Positions 5,385-12,578 of a DNA stretch of 21,630 nt are shown one piece after another. The stretch spans positions 1 to 21,630 of IMG/VR virus record IMGVR_UViG_3300020185_000293. One strand, written 5' to 3'. Under the pieces are notes generated by a model, which saw only the letters and a program-made list of their open reading frames with translations, ran no database searches and was not told where the DNA came from. The first letter of the stretch is position 1; each line of letters opens with the position of its first letter. This stretch comes from a virus. The position numbers and the translations under genes were made by a program.

Positions 5385-7479
5385 GGTTGTTTGGCTGGGA
5401 GACGAACATTCAGGCGGAGAGGTCCTCGAACTCCATGGGCTTCTCATTGGTCTCCCGAAAAAGCCAAAGCGATCTGAAATACTCTTCCATGACAAGCCAA
5501 AGGGGATGCAGATGTGGTCGCGCATCGCTATGCCCGAAGAGCTGTCGAGGACTAGAAGTATGGATGAGTGGCTCGAAAAGCCTTCCGAGTTTCGAAAGAA
5601 GTTTTCTTCTTATATCGAAAAGGAGTTTGAGCGCAGGCGTAACGGTGTTTGGTTTTACAACAATGGCGTGCCTACGTACATTACAGGGAGGCACTATATG
5701 TTTCTCCAATGGAGTAAGATTGATATCGGATATCCTTCGTATCTTGCCTTCCAGCGTGAGATATTTCTTCACATGGCTGCGTGCGAGGCTGATCCCCGTT
5801 GTATCGGTCAGCTTTATACTAAGTGTAGGCGTTCTGGCTATACTAATATCTGTGCTGCAGTACTTGTTGATGAAGCTACTCAGGTTAAAGACAAGCTTCT
5901 GGGAATCCAGTCAAAGACTGGTAAAGACTCTCAGGAGAATATTTTCATGAAGAAAGTGGTTCCGATGTTTCGGAGCTACCCCTTCTTCTTTAAACCTATT
6001 CAGGATGGCACTACGAACCCACGTATGGAACTCGCTTTTCGGGAACCATCAAAACGAATCACCAAGAAGAATAAGACGTCGCAAAAAGGCGATGCACTCA
6101 ACACGATCATTAATTGGAAAAACACCACTAATAACGCCTATGACGGAGAAAAACTTCATATGCTCTACCTCGACGAGGCTGGCAAGTGGGAAAAACCTGT
6201 CGACATCAAAGAAGCGTGGCGCATTGAGCGAACTTGTCTCATCGTTGGTAAACGCATTGTAGGTAAGGCACTTGTTGGGAGTACTGTCAACCCTATGGAA
6301 AAGGGTGGTCAAGAGTATAAACACCTGTGGGAGGATTCTGACCCAAGCGAGAGAAATGCTAACGGGAGGACCAGATCAGGGTTGTATAGATTATTCATAC
6401 CTGCTTCTGAAGCTCTTGAGGGTTTTTTTGATAAGTATGGTATGCCTGTACTGGATGAGCCGACTAAAAACGTAGAAGGTGTCGACGGAGAGATTATTGA
6501 CCAGGGAAGCCTTGATTACTTGAAAAATGAGCGGGATTCCTTGAAACACGACCCTTCTGAGCTGAACGAAATTATAAGGCAGTTCCCTTTAACTGAAGAC
6601 GAAGCGTTCAGAGACAGCATCGAAGGCAGTATATTTAATATAGGAAAGATTTATCAGCAGGTAGATTGGAACAATAACCTATATCCCAACCCTGTAGTTC
6701 AAGGAAATTTCATCTGGAAGGAGAAGGACAAGGAGGTTATTTTTACTCCCGACCCAAGGGGCAGGTTCAGAGTTGCTTGGCAGCCACCACCCGATCTGAG
6801 AAACAAAGTTCTTGAAGTCAGGGGGAAGAAGTCTCCTGGTAACACTCAGTACGGGGTTGGGGGTGTTGACTCTTATGACCTTGACGAGACTGTTGATGGG
6901 AGGGGATCTAAGGGGGCACTTCACCTGTACAATAAGTTCAGCATGAACCAAGATGTGCCTAGTAACATGTTTGTATTGGAGTACGCTTCTCGACCAGACT
7001 TAGCCAGCATCTTCTATGAAGACGTGCTCATGGCTGCCTTCTATTACGGGTATCCGCTCCTCGTGGAGAACAATAAGTACGGCATAGTAAGATACTTTGA
7101 ATCAAGAGGTTACGATGGCTACTTAATGGATCGCCCTTCTCACTTGATGGCTGCTAACGCTAAAGTAAATGTCAAGACCAAAGGAATACCTTCTAACTCC
7201 CAGGACGTCATACAAGCTCACGCTCACGCTATTGAAGATTACATTCACAATCATGTTGGGGTAAGGCCTGAAACTGAGGACTTTGGTAAAATGTACTTTA
7301 ATAATACTTTGGAGGACTGGATAGGCTATAAAATCACCAACAGGACCAAGTATGACCTTACTATTAGCTCAGGCTTGGCGCTTCTTGGAGCTCAGAAGGC
7401 AAAGCAAAAGAAAAAGAAGTCTGATTTAAGCGACAAGGTGTTCTTTAGGAAAAACAAAGTAAAAGAATGGCACCGCTAA
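5368..7479 (+). CDS. terL: terminase large subunit (TerL)
   Basis: This 703-aa protein is the ATP-driven motor and nuclease that packages DNA into the prohead. ATG 5368 is preferred over ATG 5290, because the extra 26 residues would lie wholly inside the CxCG gene. The ATPase half has an N-terminal region with FYNNGVPTYITGRHYMFLQW, a Walker A KCRRSGYT beginning at K152, and a Walker B HMLYLDEAG with D269/E270. The Walker A lacks Lys in the usual GK(S/T) place and matches the deviant form of phage lambda gpA (KSARVGYS), where the functional Lys is the first residue. The RNase H-like nuclease half has GGVDSYD (D501), then a PLLVENNKYG segment, and a region of His/Asp residues near SNSQDVIQAHAHAIEDY. 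Overall it resembles TerL of crAss-like and other Bacteroidota podoviruses. Confidence 0.95.
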   Translation: MDRSDEVVWLGDEHSGGEVLELHGLLIGLPKKPKRSEILFHDKPKGMQMWSRIAMPEELSRTRSMDEWLEKPSEFRKKFSSYIEKEFERRRNGVWFYNNGVPTYITGRHYMFLQWSKIDIGYPSYLAFQREIFLHMAACEADPRCIGQLYTKCRRSGYTNICAAVLVDEATQVKDKLLGIQSKTGKDSQENIFMKKVVPMFRSYPFFFKPIQDGTTNPRMELAFREPSKRITKKNKTSQKGDALNTIINWKNTTNNAYDGEKLHMLYLDEAGKWEKPVDIKEAWRIERTCLIVGKRIVGKALVGSTVNPMEKGGQEYKHLWEDSDPSERNANGRTRSGLYRLFIPASEALEGFFDKYGMPVLDEPTKNVEGVDGEIIDQGSLDYLKNERDSLKHDPSELNEIIRQFPLTEDEAFRDSIEGSIFNIGKIYQQVDWNNNLYPNPVVQGNFIWKEKDKEVIFTPDPRGRFRVAWQPPPDLRNKVLEVRGKKSPGNTQYGVGGVDSYDLDETVDGRGSKGALHLYNKFSMNQDVPSNMFVLEYASRPDLASIFYEDVLMAAFYYGYPLLVENNKYGIVRYFESRGYDGYLMDRPSHLMAANAKVNVKTKGIPSNSQDVIQAHAHAIEDYIHNHVGVRPETEDFGKMYFNNTLEDWIGYKITNRTKYDLTISSGLALLGAQKAKQKKKKSDLSDKVFFRKNKVKEWHR

Positions 7480-7485
7480 GTTTAT

Positions 7486-7493
7486 TATATTTG
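7486..7493 (+). promoter_or_regulatory. TAnnTTTG box upstream of portal gene
   Basis: TATATTTG is followed by seven bases and the portal ATG at 7501. It lies in the 21-bp gap after the TerL stop. No -33 TTTG is seen at ~19 bp upstream. Confidence 0.55.
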
Positions 7494-7500
7494 CCGTTAG

Positions 7501-9993
7501 ATGCACGGTACACAGGGAAAAAACAGCACAGGCTTTCCTGACCCCCTTGAGCCGAGGGAAATAAAAGAGGGTAAGGAATATGGTTTGCGCTACGCAAAAG
7601 CTATTGCTTCCCAGTGGGGTAGCTACGAGCAGGATAACTCCCTGATGAGAAAGCGTCGTAGGGTTTTCGATAGAAACAGAAAGTACGCTAACGGAACTCA
7701 AGACACTAGCATTTATAGGCAGCTTCTGACCAGTCTCGATCCTAACAACTCAGACGGAAGCTTCTTGAACATGGACTTTACGCCTGTTCCAATCCTCCCT
7801 AAGTTTGTTAGAATTGTAGTCAATAAGATCCTTTCTACGGAACCTTATCCTAACCTTGAAGCTGTCGACCCTTTGTCGTCAAGCGAGAAGGACTTGGAGC
7901 GAAAGAAAGTAGAGATGGCTGTGGCTAACAGGCAGAAACTAAACGACATCAAGAAAAATACAGGGGTTGACATCGCGGAGATGGAACAGATTCCTGAGAC
8001 TCTTGAAGAGGCGGAGATTTTCATCGGAAACAACATCAAGTCTTCTTCCGAGATAGCGGCCCAGGTTGCCACGAATATGACTTTGAAGTGGAACGACTTC
8101 AATGATGCTACTTATAGGCGCTGCGTAAACGACCTTGCTACACTTGGTATGGCTGTCGTAAAGCGCGACAACGACCCTAGCCAAGGAATTAAGACAAGCT
8201 ACGTTGACCCCTCGGAATTCGTTCACAGCTACACTAACGACCCTAACTTCGGGGATTTGGTTTACGCTGGTCACGTAAGGCGTGTTCCTATCCAGGAGTT
8301 AAAGCGGATCGCTGGAGATCAGTTTAGCGAAGAGGAGTACAAGAAGATAGCTCAGAAGGCCGCCAAGAAGTACGGTTATGACGTAAGTAAACTTGGTGAG
8401 AGCAGGTACGACGACTACTTGAAAAGGTATAGGTTTGGTTATGACGAATACATGGTTGAGGTCATGGATTTTGAGTTCGTGTCTGTGGATCAGATGTACT
8501 TTGAGGAGAAGGAGAGTCAGTATGGTAATACTGGCTTTTACTACAAAGGAGACAGCTACAAGGGCCCTAGTAACTCTGTCTTTAGGAGAGACGTAAAGAA
8601 GCTTGAGAACGCAGTTGTGTACGGGGGGAGCTTTATCATGGGGTGTGACATGCTGTACAACTATGGGATGCAGACAAACATCCCTAAGAACATGCACGAC
8701 CTCTCTAGGGCTAACCTGTCTTATTCTGTTGTTGCAACCAACATGGAGGATATGATCCCCAAGTCTATGGTTGACAGCTGCGTAGGTTTTGCTGACCAGC
8801 TTCAGCTGACTCACTTGAAGATTCAGCAAGCTATTGCTAAAGCTAAGCCTGACGGGATCATTATTGACGTTGAAGGACTGGAGAATGTGCAGTTAGGTAA
8901 AGGGGGTGAGCTTCAGCCACTTGAGCTTCACGACATCTATGAGCAAACTGGTGTATTCTACTATAGAAGTAAAAATCCTGAAGGTGGATTCCAAAACCCC
9001 CCGATCAGGGAGATTGGCAATTCTGTCAGGAACATCAATGAATTCATTGCTCTATACAATCATTATTTGCGTATGATCCGCGATGCTACAGGCATCAACG
9101 AAGCAATGGACGGGACCACTCCGAAAGGAGAGCAGCTGGTAGGCGTGCGTCAGCAAGCTATTGCAGCGGGCAACAACGCTATCTACGACATTACTAATTC
9201 TTCTATGGTTCTGTTCAAGAAGGTTTGTTCAGATATTGTAAAGTGCTTGCAGGTCATTCCTAGGGAGAGCATTCTGTATCGCGCTTACGAGAACGCTATC
9301 GGTAGTGAAAACATCGGTATTCTAAATACGTTCAACAACCTTCCTATGTACAACTTTGGGGTACAGGTGGTTAAGGAGATGGAGGACGTTGAGAAGCAGT
9401 ACCTGGAACAGAATATACAAGTGTCCTTAGCGCAGAAAGAACTAGACATCGAGGACGCTATAGCCATCAGGCAGCTGAAGGACATCAATCAAGCGGAGAG
9501 GCTGCTAGTTGTTCGTCGTAAGAAGCGTATGGCAGCTAATCAGATGATGGCTCAACAGAACTCACAGATGCAAGCTCAGGTACAGGCTCAGGCTTCTCAG
9601 GCTGCTAGTCAGGCTAAGATGCAGGAGTTGCAGGCTAAGGCTCAGATTGATGCTCAGATGGAGCAGATGAAGGCTCAGATAGAGGCTCAGTTAGAGACGT
9701 TAAAGCATGAGCACAGAAAGGAGATCGAAATGATCAAAGCTCAAGCTACTCTTGGATTTAGAACTGAAGAGCAAGAGTTTAGGGAAAAGCTTGAGGTTCT
9801 CAAGGAAGACAGGAAGGACACGAGAGTTAAGAAGCAAGCTACTGAACAAAGCAAGCTGATTTCTCAAAGGCAAGGCGAGCGTGGTGAGCTTCCAGAAACC
9901 GAAGGTGAGATAAGCGAGGGTGACAGCTCTGAAGACATTATCAATGACATAATTAGCTCTGCCTCACAGGGACCGCTACCTCCGCAGCAATAA
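7501..9993 (+). CDS. portal protein
   Basis: This 830-aa protein directly follows TerL, the standard place for the portal, which forms the dodecameric vertex ring through which DNA passes. Support comes from size, position and the N-terminal pattern YGLRYAKAIASQWGS followed by an RKRRRVFDRNRKYANG segment, FTPVPILPKFVRIVVNKIL, and a helical stem/wing region. The section around YNHYLRMIRDATGINEAMDGTTPKGEQ resembles a conserved portal segment. The C-terminal ~150 residues (~670-785) are a Gln/Ala/Glu/Lys-rich coiled coil (repeats of QAQ, QAKAQ, EAQLE), which would form the barrel or crown inside the head, followed by an acidic tail. It is longer than most podovirus portals, similar to crAss-like ones. 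No frameshift is seen. Confidence 0.9.
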   Translation: MHGTQGKNSTGFPDPLEPREIKEGKEYGLRYAKAIASQWGSYEQDNSLMRKRRRVFDRNRKYANGTQDTSIYRQLLTSLDPNNSDGSFLNMDFTPVPILPKFVRIVVNKILSTEPYPNLEAVDPLSSSEKDLERKKVEMAVANRQKLNDIKKNTGVDIAEMEQIPETLEEAEIFIGNNIKSSSEIAAQVATNMTLKWNDFNDATYRRCVNDLATLGMAVVKRDNDPSQGIKTSYVDPSEFVHSYTNDPNFGDLVYAGHVRRVPIQELKRIAGDQFSEEEYKKIAQKAAKKYGYDVSKLGESRYDDYLKRYRFGYDEYMVEVMDFEFVSVDQMYFEEKESQYGNTGFYYKGDSYKGPSNSVFRRDVKKLENAVVYGGSFIMGCDMLYNYGMQTNIPKNMHDLSRANLSYSVVATNMEDMIPKSMVDSCVGFADQLQLTHLKIQQAIAKAKPDGIIIDVEGLENVQLGKGGELQPLELHDIYEQTGVFYYRSKNPEGGFQNPPIREIGNSVRNINEFIALYNHYLRMIRDATGINEAMDGTTPKGEQLVGVRQQAIAAGNNAIYDITNSSMVLFKKVCSDIVKCLQVIPRESILYRAYENAIGSENIGILNTFNNLPMYNFGVQVVKEMEDVEKQYLEQNIQVSLAQKELDIEDAIAIRQLKDINQAERLLVVRRKKRMAANQMMAQQNSQMQAQVQAQASQAASQAKMQELQAKAQIDAQMEQMKAQIEAQLETLKHEHRKEIEMIKAQATLGFRTEEQEFREKLEVLKEDRKDTRVKKQATEQSKLISQRQGERGELPETEGEISEGDSSEDIINDIISSASQGPLPPQQ

Positions 9994-10004
9994 CATATAA
10001 TTAT

Positions 10005-10012
10005 TATCTTTG
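10005..10012 (+). promoter_or_regulatory. TAnnTTTG box 4 nt before ATG
   Basis: TATCTTTG is followed by TAGC and the ATG at 10017, in an A/T-rich 23-bp gap after the portal stop. The spacing to the ATG equals that at 2456, 15277 and 21258. Confidence 0.6.
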
Positions 10013-10016
10013 TAGC

Positions 10017-10310
10017 ATGAAAGCCTGTAAGTCTTACAAAAAAGGAGGACGGGTCCTACTTAAAATGGGGAAACACAAAGACCCAAAAGGAGGACTTACT
10101 CAGGCTGGAGTAAAAAAATACAATAGGGAGACTGGAAGCAACCTGAAGATGGCTGTTACTACAAAGCCCTCAAAGTTGAAAGCAGGCAGCAAAGCTGCGA
10201 AGAGAAGGAAGAGTTTTTGTGCTAGAATGAGTGGGGTAAAAGGGCCGATGAAAAAGCCTAATGGAAAGCCTACTCGCAAGGCATTGGCGCTAAAGAAGTG
10301 GAACTGTTGA
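10017..10310 (+). CDS. small basic protein, DUF6321-like
   Basis: This encodes 97 residues, very Lys/Arg/Gly-rich. The block GGLTQAGVKKYNRETGSNLK...AVTTKPSKLK...GSKAAKRRKSFCARMSG...KALALKKWNC matches a small-protein family common in marine phages that I remember as DUF6321; the fixed points are GGLT, KxY, AVT, RRKSFCARM and the KWNC end. Its function is unknown. The high charge suggests nucleic-acid binding or an internal head protein. The N-terminus MKACKSYKKGG is nearly the same as that of the gene at 10840. It starts from its own TAnnTTTG box and ends two bases before the next start. Confidence 0.8.
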   Translation: MKACKSYKKGGRVLLKMGKHKDPKGGLTQAGVKKYNRETGSNLKMAVTTKPSKLKAGSKAAKRRKSFCARMSGVKGPMKKPNGKPTRKALALKKWNC

Positions 10311-10312
10311 CA

Positions 10313-10519
10313 ATGGATAATATTTCTCATATCGAATTTTTAGCTGTGGCTGGATCTATAGTGGGGGTTTGGATCAAACACCAAATGGATTACGCAAGGC
10401 TTGTAGCTAGGGTTGAAGGGCTTGAGGACGACAACAGCGACTTCAAAAGAGACGTAAAGAAGCTGCTCGATAGCATTCAAGAAATTAAAGTACTTTTGGC
10501 AAAGAACAAAGTAGAGTAA
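10313..10519 (+). CDS. single-pass membrane protein with coiled coil, holin-like candidate
   Basis: This encodes 68 residues from ATG 10313; GTG 10298 is possible but would overlap the previous gene. Residues ~6-24 (HIEFLAVAGSIVGVWIK) form a short hydrophobic helix, followed by a charged amphipathic segment (VARVEGLEDDNSDFKRDVKKLLDSIQEIKVLL) with heptad spacing that suits a coiled coil. Small proteins with one membrane helix and a coiled coil occur among phage holin-like (XhlA-type) proteins, although that family usually has the coiled coil first. A structural or holin-related role is only a suggestion. Confidence 0.65.
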   Translation: MDNISHIEFLAVAGSIVGVWIKHQMDYARLVARVEGLEDDNSDFKRDVKKLLDSIQEIKVLLAKNKVE

Positions 10520-10522
10520 ACT

Positions 10523-10840
10523 ATGGCTAGAGTAAGACAACCAGGAGCTGCGGCTTCAGCTTCATTCGGACAATCAGGTAGCGTTTATGCTACTGCAGGG
10601 GACGTTGTTACTGCTCCTGATGGCAAGGCCATTGTTGCAATTCAACTTTTGGCTGCAAGTACTTTTGCAGACTTGACCCCTGTATCTACAGGGACTTGCT
10701 TTAACACCGATGGTGCTGGGTACGTGACTTCAACTACACTCCCTACGAACCAGTCTTTTTCTGCTGGGGTTGTTGTTTACGGAGAGTGGTCTAGCGCTAC
10801 ACTCGGTGCTGCTAGTGCAGCCATAATGTATTTCGCCTAA
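10523..10840 (+). CDS. small structural (decoration/head-fibre-like) protein
   Basis: This encodes 105 residues rich in Ala, Ser, Thr and Gly with very few charges, unlike its basic neighbours. It begins MARVRQPGAAASASFGQSGS and continues with AGDVVTAPDGKAIVAIQLLA, AASTFADLTP and the closing SFSAGVVVYGEWSS, a beta-rich pattern I associate with small marine-phage virion proteins in which a VAIQ-type strand is followed by a threonine/serine-rich tail. The stop overlaps the next ATG by one base (TAATG). I infer a capsid decoration or trimeric fibre-base protein. Confidence 0.65.
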   Translation: MARVRQPGAAASASFGQSGSVYATAGDVVTAPDGKAIVAIQLLAASTFADLTPVSTGTCFNTDGAGYVTSTTLPTNQSFSAGVVVYGEWSSATLGAASAAIMYFA

Positions 10841-11025
10841 TGAAGGCTGTCAAGTACAAAAAAGGCGGGAAGCTGAAGGTGCTTAACAAGAAAGTAAGTA
10901 TTGACCCACCGAAGGGATATCACTGGATGGAAGAGTCTGGTAGGTATTACTTGATGGCGGGGGACTACAAGCCTCACCCTGGGGCTGTAGAAAAGGCTTC
11001 TTTTAAAACCGTGTCTCATGGCTAA
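10840..11025 (+). CDS. small basic protein with MKA-K-YKKGG N-terminus
   Basis: This encodes 61 residues. The start is fixed by the TAATG overlap with the previous stop. It begins MKAVKYKKGGKLKVLNKK and has a core GYHWMEESGRYYLMAGDYKPHPGAV that resembles a small protein found in marine phages; the function is unknown to me. The C-terminus overlaps the next gene by 8 bases. It is probably co-expressed with the surrounding head genes. Confidence 0.68.
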   Translation: MKAVKYKKGGKLKVLNKKVSIDPPKGYHWMEESGRYYLMAGDYKPHPGAVEKASFKTVSHG

Positions 11026-11206
11026 GGCAGTAAAAAAGAGCAAAGTAAACGAGGCTGGTAACTACACTAAGCCTAGTATGCGTAAGAGACTTTTTAATCA
11101 GATTAAGGCTGGCAGCAAAGGAGGGAATCCTGGTCAGTGGTCTGCCCGTAAAGCACAGCTTCTAGCCCAGAGATACAAGAAAGCTGGGGGCGGCTACACG
11201 AACTAA
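11018..11206 (+). CDS. small basic protein, DUF5872-like
   Basis: This encodes 62 residues, almost all of them one recognised small domain: AGNYTKPSMRKRLFNQIKAG, GGNPGQWSARKAQLLAQRYK, and GGGYTN at the end. This agrees with the DUF5872 pattern (GQWSARKAQ ... YKxxGGGY) seen in phage and bacterial proteins. The biochemical role is unknown. It overlaps the previous gene by 8 bases and the next by one (taATGg). Confidence 0.82.
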   Translation: MAKAVKKSKVNEAGNYTKPSMRKRLFNQIKAGSKGGNPGQWSARKAQLLAQRYKKAGGGYTN

Positions 11207-11445
11207 TGGGGTTAGCTAAGTCACAGCGAAGCCTAAAGGAGTGGACCTCTCAGAAGTGGCGAACCTCAAGCGGAAAGAAATCCGAAGGTAAGCGCAGATA
11301 CTTGCCTGACGCTGCGTGGAAATCCCTGTCTCCAGCAGAGAAAGCAGCTACAAACAGGGCTAAAGCAAAGGGTAATAAAGAGGGGAAGCAGTTCGTTTCT
11401 CAACCCAAGAATATCAAGAAGAAGGTAGCCAAGTACCGTAAGTGA
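11206..11445 (+). CDS. small basic protein with WRTxSGKxS and YLP motifs
   Basis: This encodes 79 residues, about one third Lys/Arg. Recognisable pattern: SLKEWTSQKWRTSSGKKS, then RYLPDAAWKSLSPAEKAATNRAK, then GKQFVSQPKNIKKKVAKYR. In many phage and bacterial proteins this block accompanies the DUF5872-type domain in a single chain; here it is the next gene, overlapping by one base, which suggests a partnership. The function is unknown; RNA or DNA binding is possible from charge alone. Confidence 0.78.
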   Translation: MGLAKSQRSLKEWTSQKWRTSSGKKSEGKRRYLPDAAWKSLSPAEKAATNRAKAKGNKEGKQFVSQPKNIKKKVAKYRK

Positions 11446-11453
11446 TTGATATT

Positions 11454-11461
11454 TATATTTG
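11454..11461 (+). promoter_or_regulatory. TAnnTTTG box upstream of scaffold gene
   Basis: TATATTTG is 14 bases before the scaffold ATG at 11476, in the 30-bp gap after the preceding gene. Unlike the others it leaves a short A/T-rich leader (CTAAAATTTAATTT). Confidence 0.55.
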
Positions 11462-11475
11462 CTAAAATTTAATTT

Positions 11476-12546
11476 ATGGAAGATCAACAAGTTAATCCAA
11501 CCGAAGGACAGGAGCAAGAAACTCCGTCTTTCACTTTTGTGGATGAATCTGAGGTCATCGAAGCACAACAAGCCGAGGCTGGTGTGTCAGAACCTCAGGT
11601 AGAGATGCAAGAGGATGTTGTAGAACAGACTCAAAACTACGAGCCTTCAACGGAAGAAGCTCAGAGTGAACATATAGAACAAGACTACTCTCAAGAGGAT
11701 GTCGAAGGGGCGGTACTGAATTACCTTAGCGAAAGGCTTGGGACTCAGGTCGAATCTTTAGACGACCTTATTGGGGGTCAGCAACAAGAGAGCGAGCTTG
11801 ATGAGCGGATTGCCGCTATTGCTCAGTTTGTCGAAGACACTGGAAGGGCTCCTCAAGACTGGTTTATTTATCAGCAGCTTAACCCATCCGAAATGGATGA
11901 CATGACTGCAATTCAAGTTCAGATGGCATCTGACTATCCAAACCTGTCTCAAGAGGAAGTGTCCACTTTGATGAGCAGCAAGTACAAGCTCGACCCTGAT
12001 CTGCATACAGAAGATGAGGTGAAACTCTCACAGTTGCAACTGAAGATTGACGCTCAAAATGCGCGTCAGGGAATTGAAGAGCTGCGTGGTCAGTATTCAA
12101 CCCCTGAAGTAAATGAAAGCGGAGATGATCAGTCTCCATTCGACGACAACTGGTATCAGTCTATGCAAGCCGAAACTGAAGCTCTCGACGGGGTCGAATT
12201 TGACCTCGGTAACGGGAAGAACTTTACGTTCGGATTGAATGACAGGTATCGAAACGAGTTGGTGGAGAAGAACACTCGCCTTGACGAGTTCTTTGATCCT
12301 TACGTCCAACAGGATGGGAGCTGGGACTACGACAAGCTGAATATTCACAGGGCTGTAGTTGACAACATGGAACAAATTGTTCAGTCGGTATACAAACAAG
12401 GTATGGCAGACGGTCAACGAGGCATTGTGAATCAGGCAGCTAACGTAAGCGCTCAAACCCCGAATCAAGGTGGACAACCCCAGGAAGACAACCTTTCTTC
12501 GCAGCTTAGGCAAGCGTTGGGAGGGGACTCAACTTGGTCTTTTTAA
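11476..12546 (+). CDS. capsid scaffolding protein
   Basis: This 356-aa protein sits immediately upstream of the major capsid gene. The first ~90 residues are extremely acidic and Gln-rich (EDQQVNPTEGQEQE, EVIEAQQAEAG, EEAQSEHIEQDYSQED), the middle is helical and charged, and the C-terminus is Gln-rich and ends GGDSTWSF. Acidity, low complexity, helical content and position are the usual marks of a scaffolding protein that guides capsid assembly and then leaves the prohead. No protease motif is seen, so it is probably not a scaffold-protease fusion. Confidence 0.8.
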   Translation: MEDQQVNPTEGQEQETPSFTFVDESEVIEAQQAEAGVSEPQVEMQEDVVEQTQNYEPSTEEAQSEHIEQDYSQEDVEGAVLNYLSERLGTQVESLDDLIGGQQQESELDERIAAIAQFVEDTGRAPQDWFIYQQLNPSEMDDMTAIQVQMASDYPNLSQEEVSTLMSSKYKLDPDLHTEDEVKLSQLQLKIDAQNARQGIEELRGQYSTPEVNESGDDQSPFDDNWYQSMQAETEALDGVEFDLGNGKNFTFGLNDRYRNELVEKNTRLDEFFDPYVQQDGSWDYDKLNIHRAVVDNMEQIVQSVYKQGMADGQRGIVNQAANVSAQTPNQGGQPQEDNLSSQLRQALGGDSTWSF

Positions 12547-12578
12547 CCTAAACAACAAAACTTTTTATATAAGAAATT

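Noticed and set aside
5381-5950. 189-codon plus-strand frame starting at ATG 5381
   Set aside because: It is an out-of-frame shadow of the TerL gene and shows no recognisable domain.
10040-10100. AAAGGAGG-type Shine-Dalgarno motifs near 10040 and 10090
   Set aside because: They lie inside the DUF6321-like gene and are not followed by a start codon at suitable spacing; they come from Lys-Gly-Gly codons.
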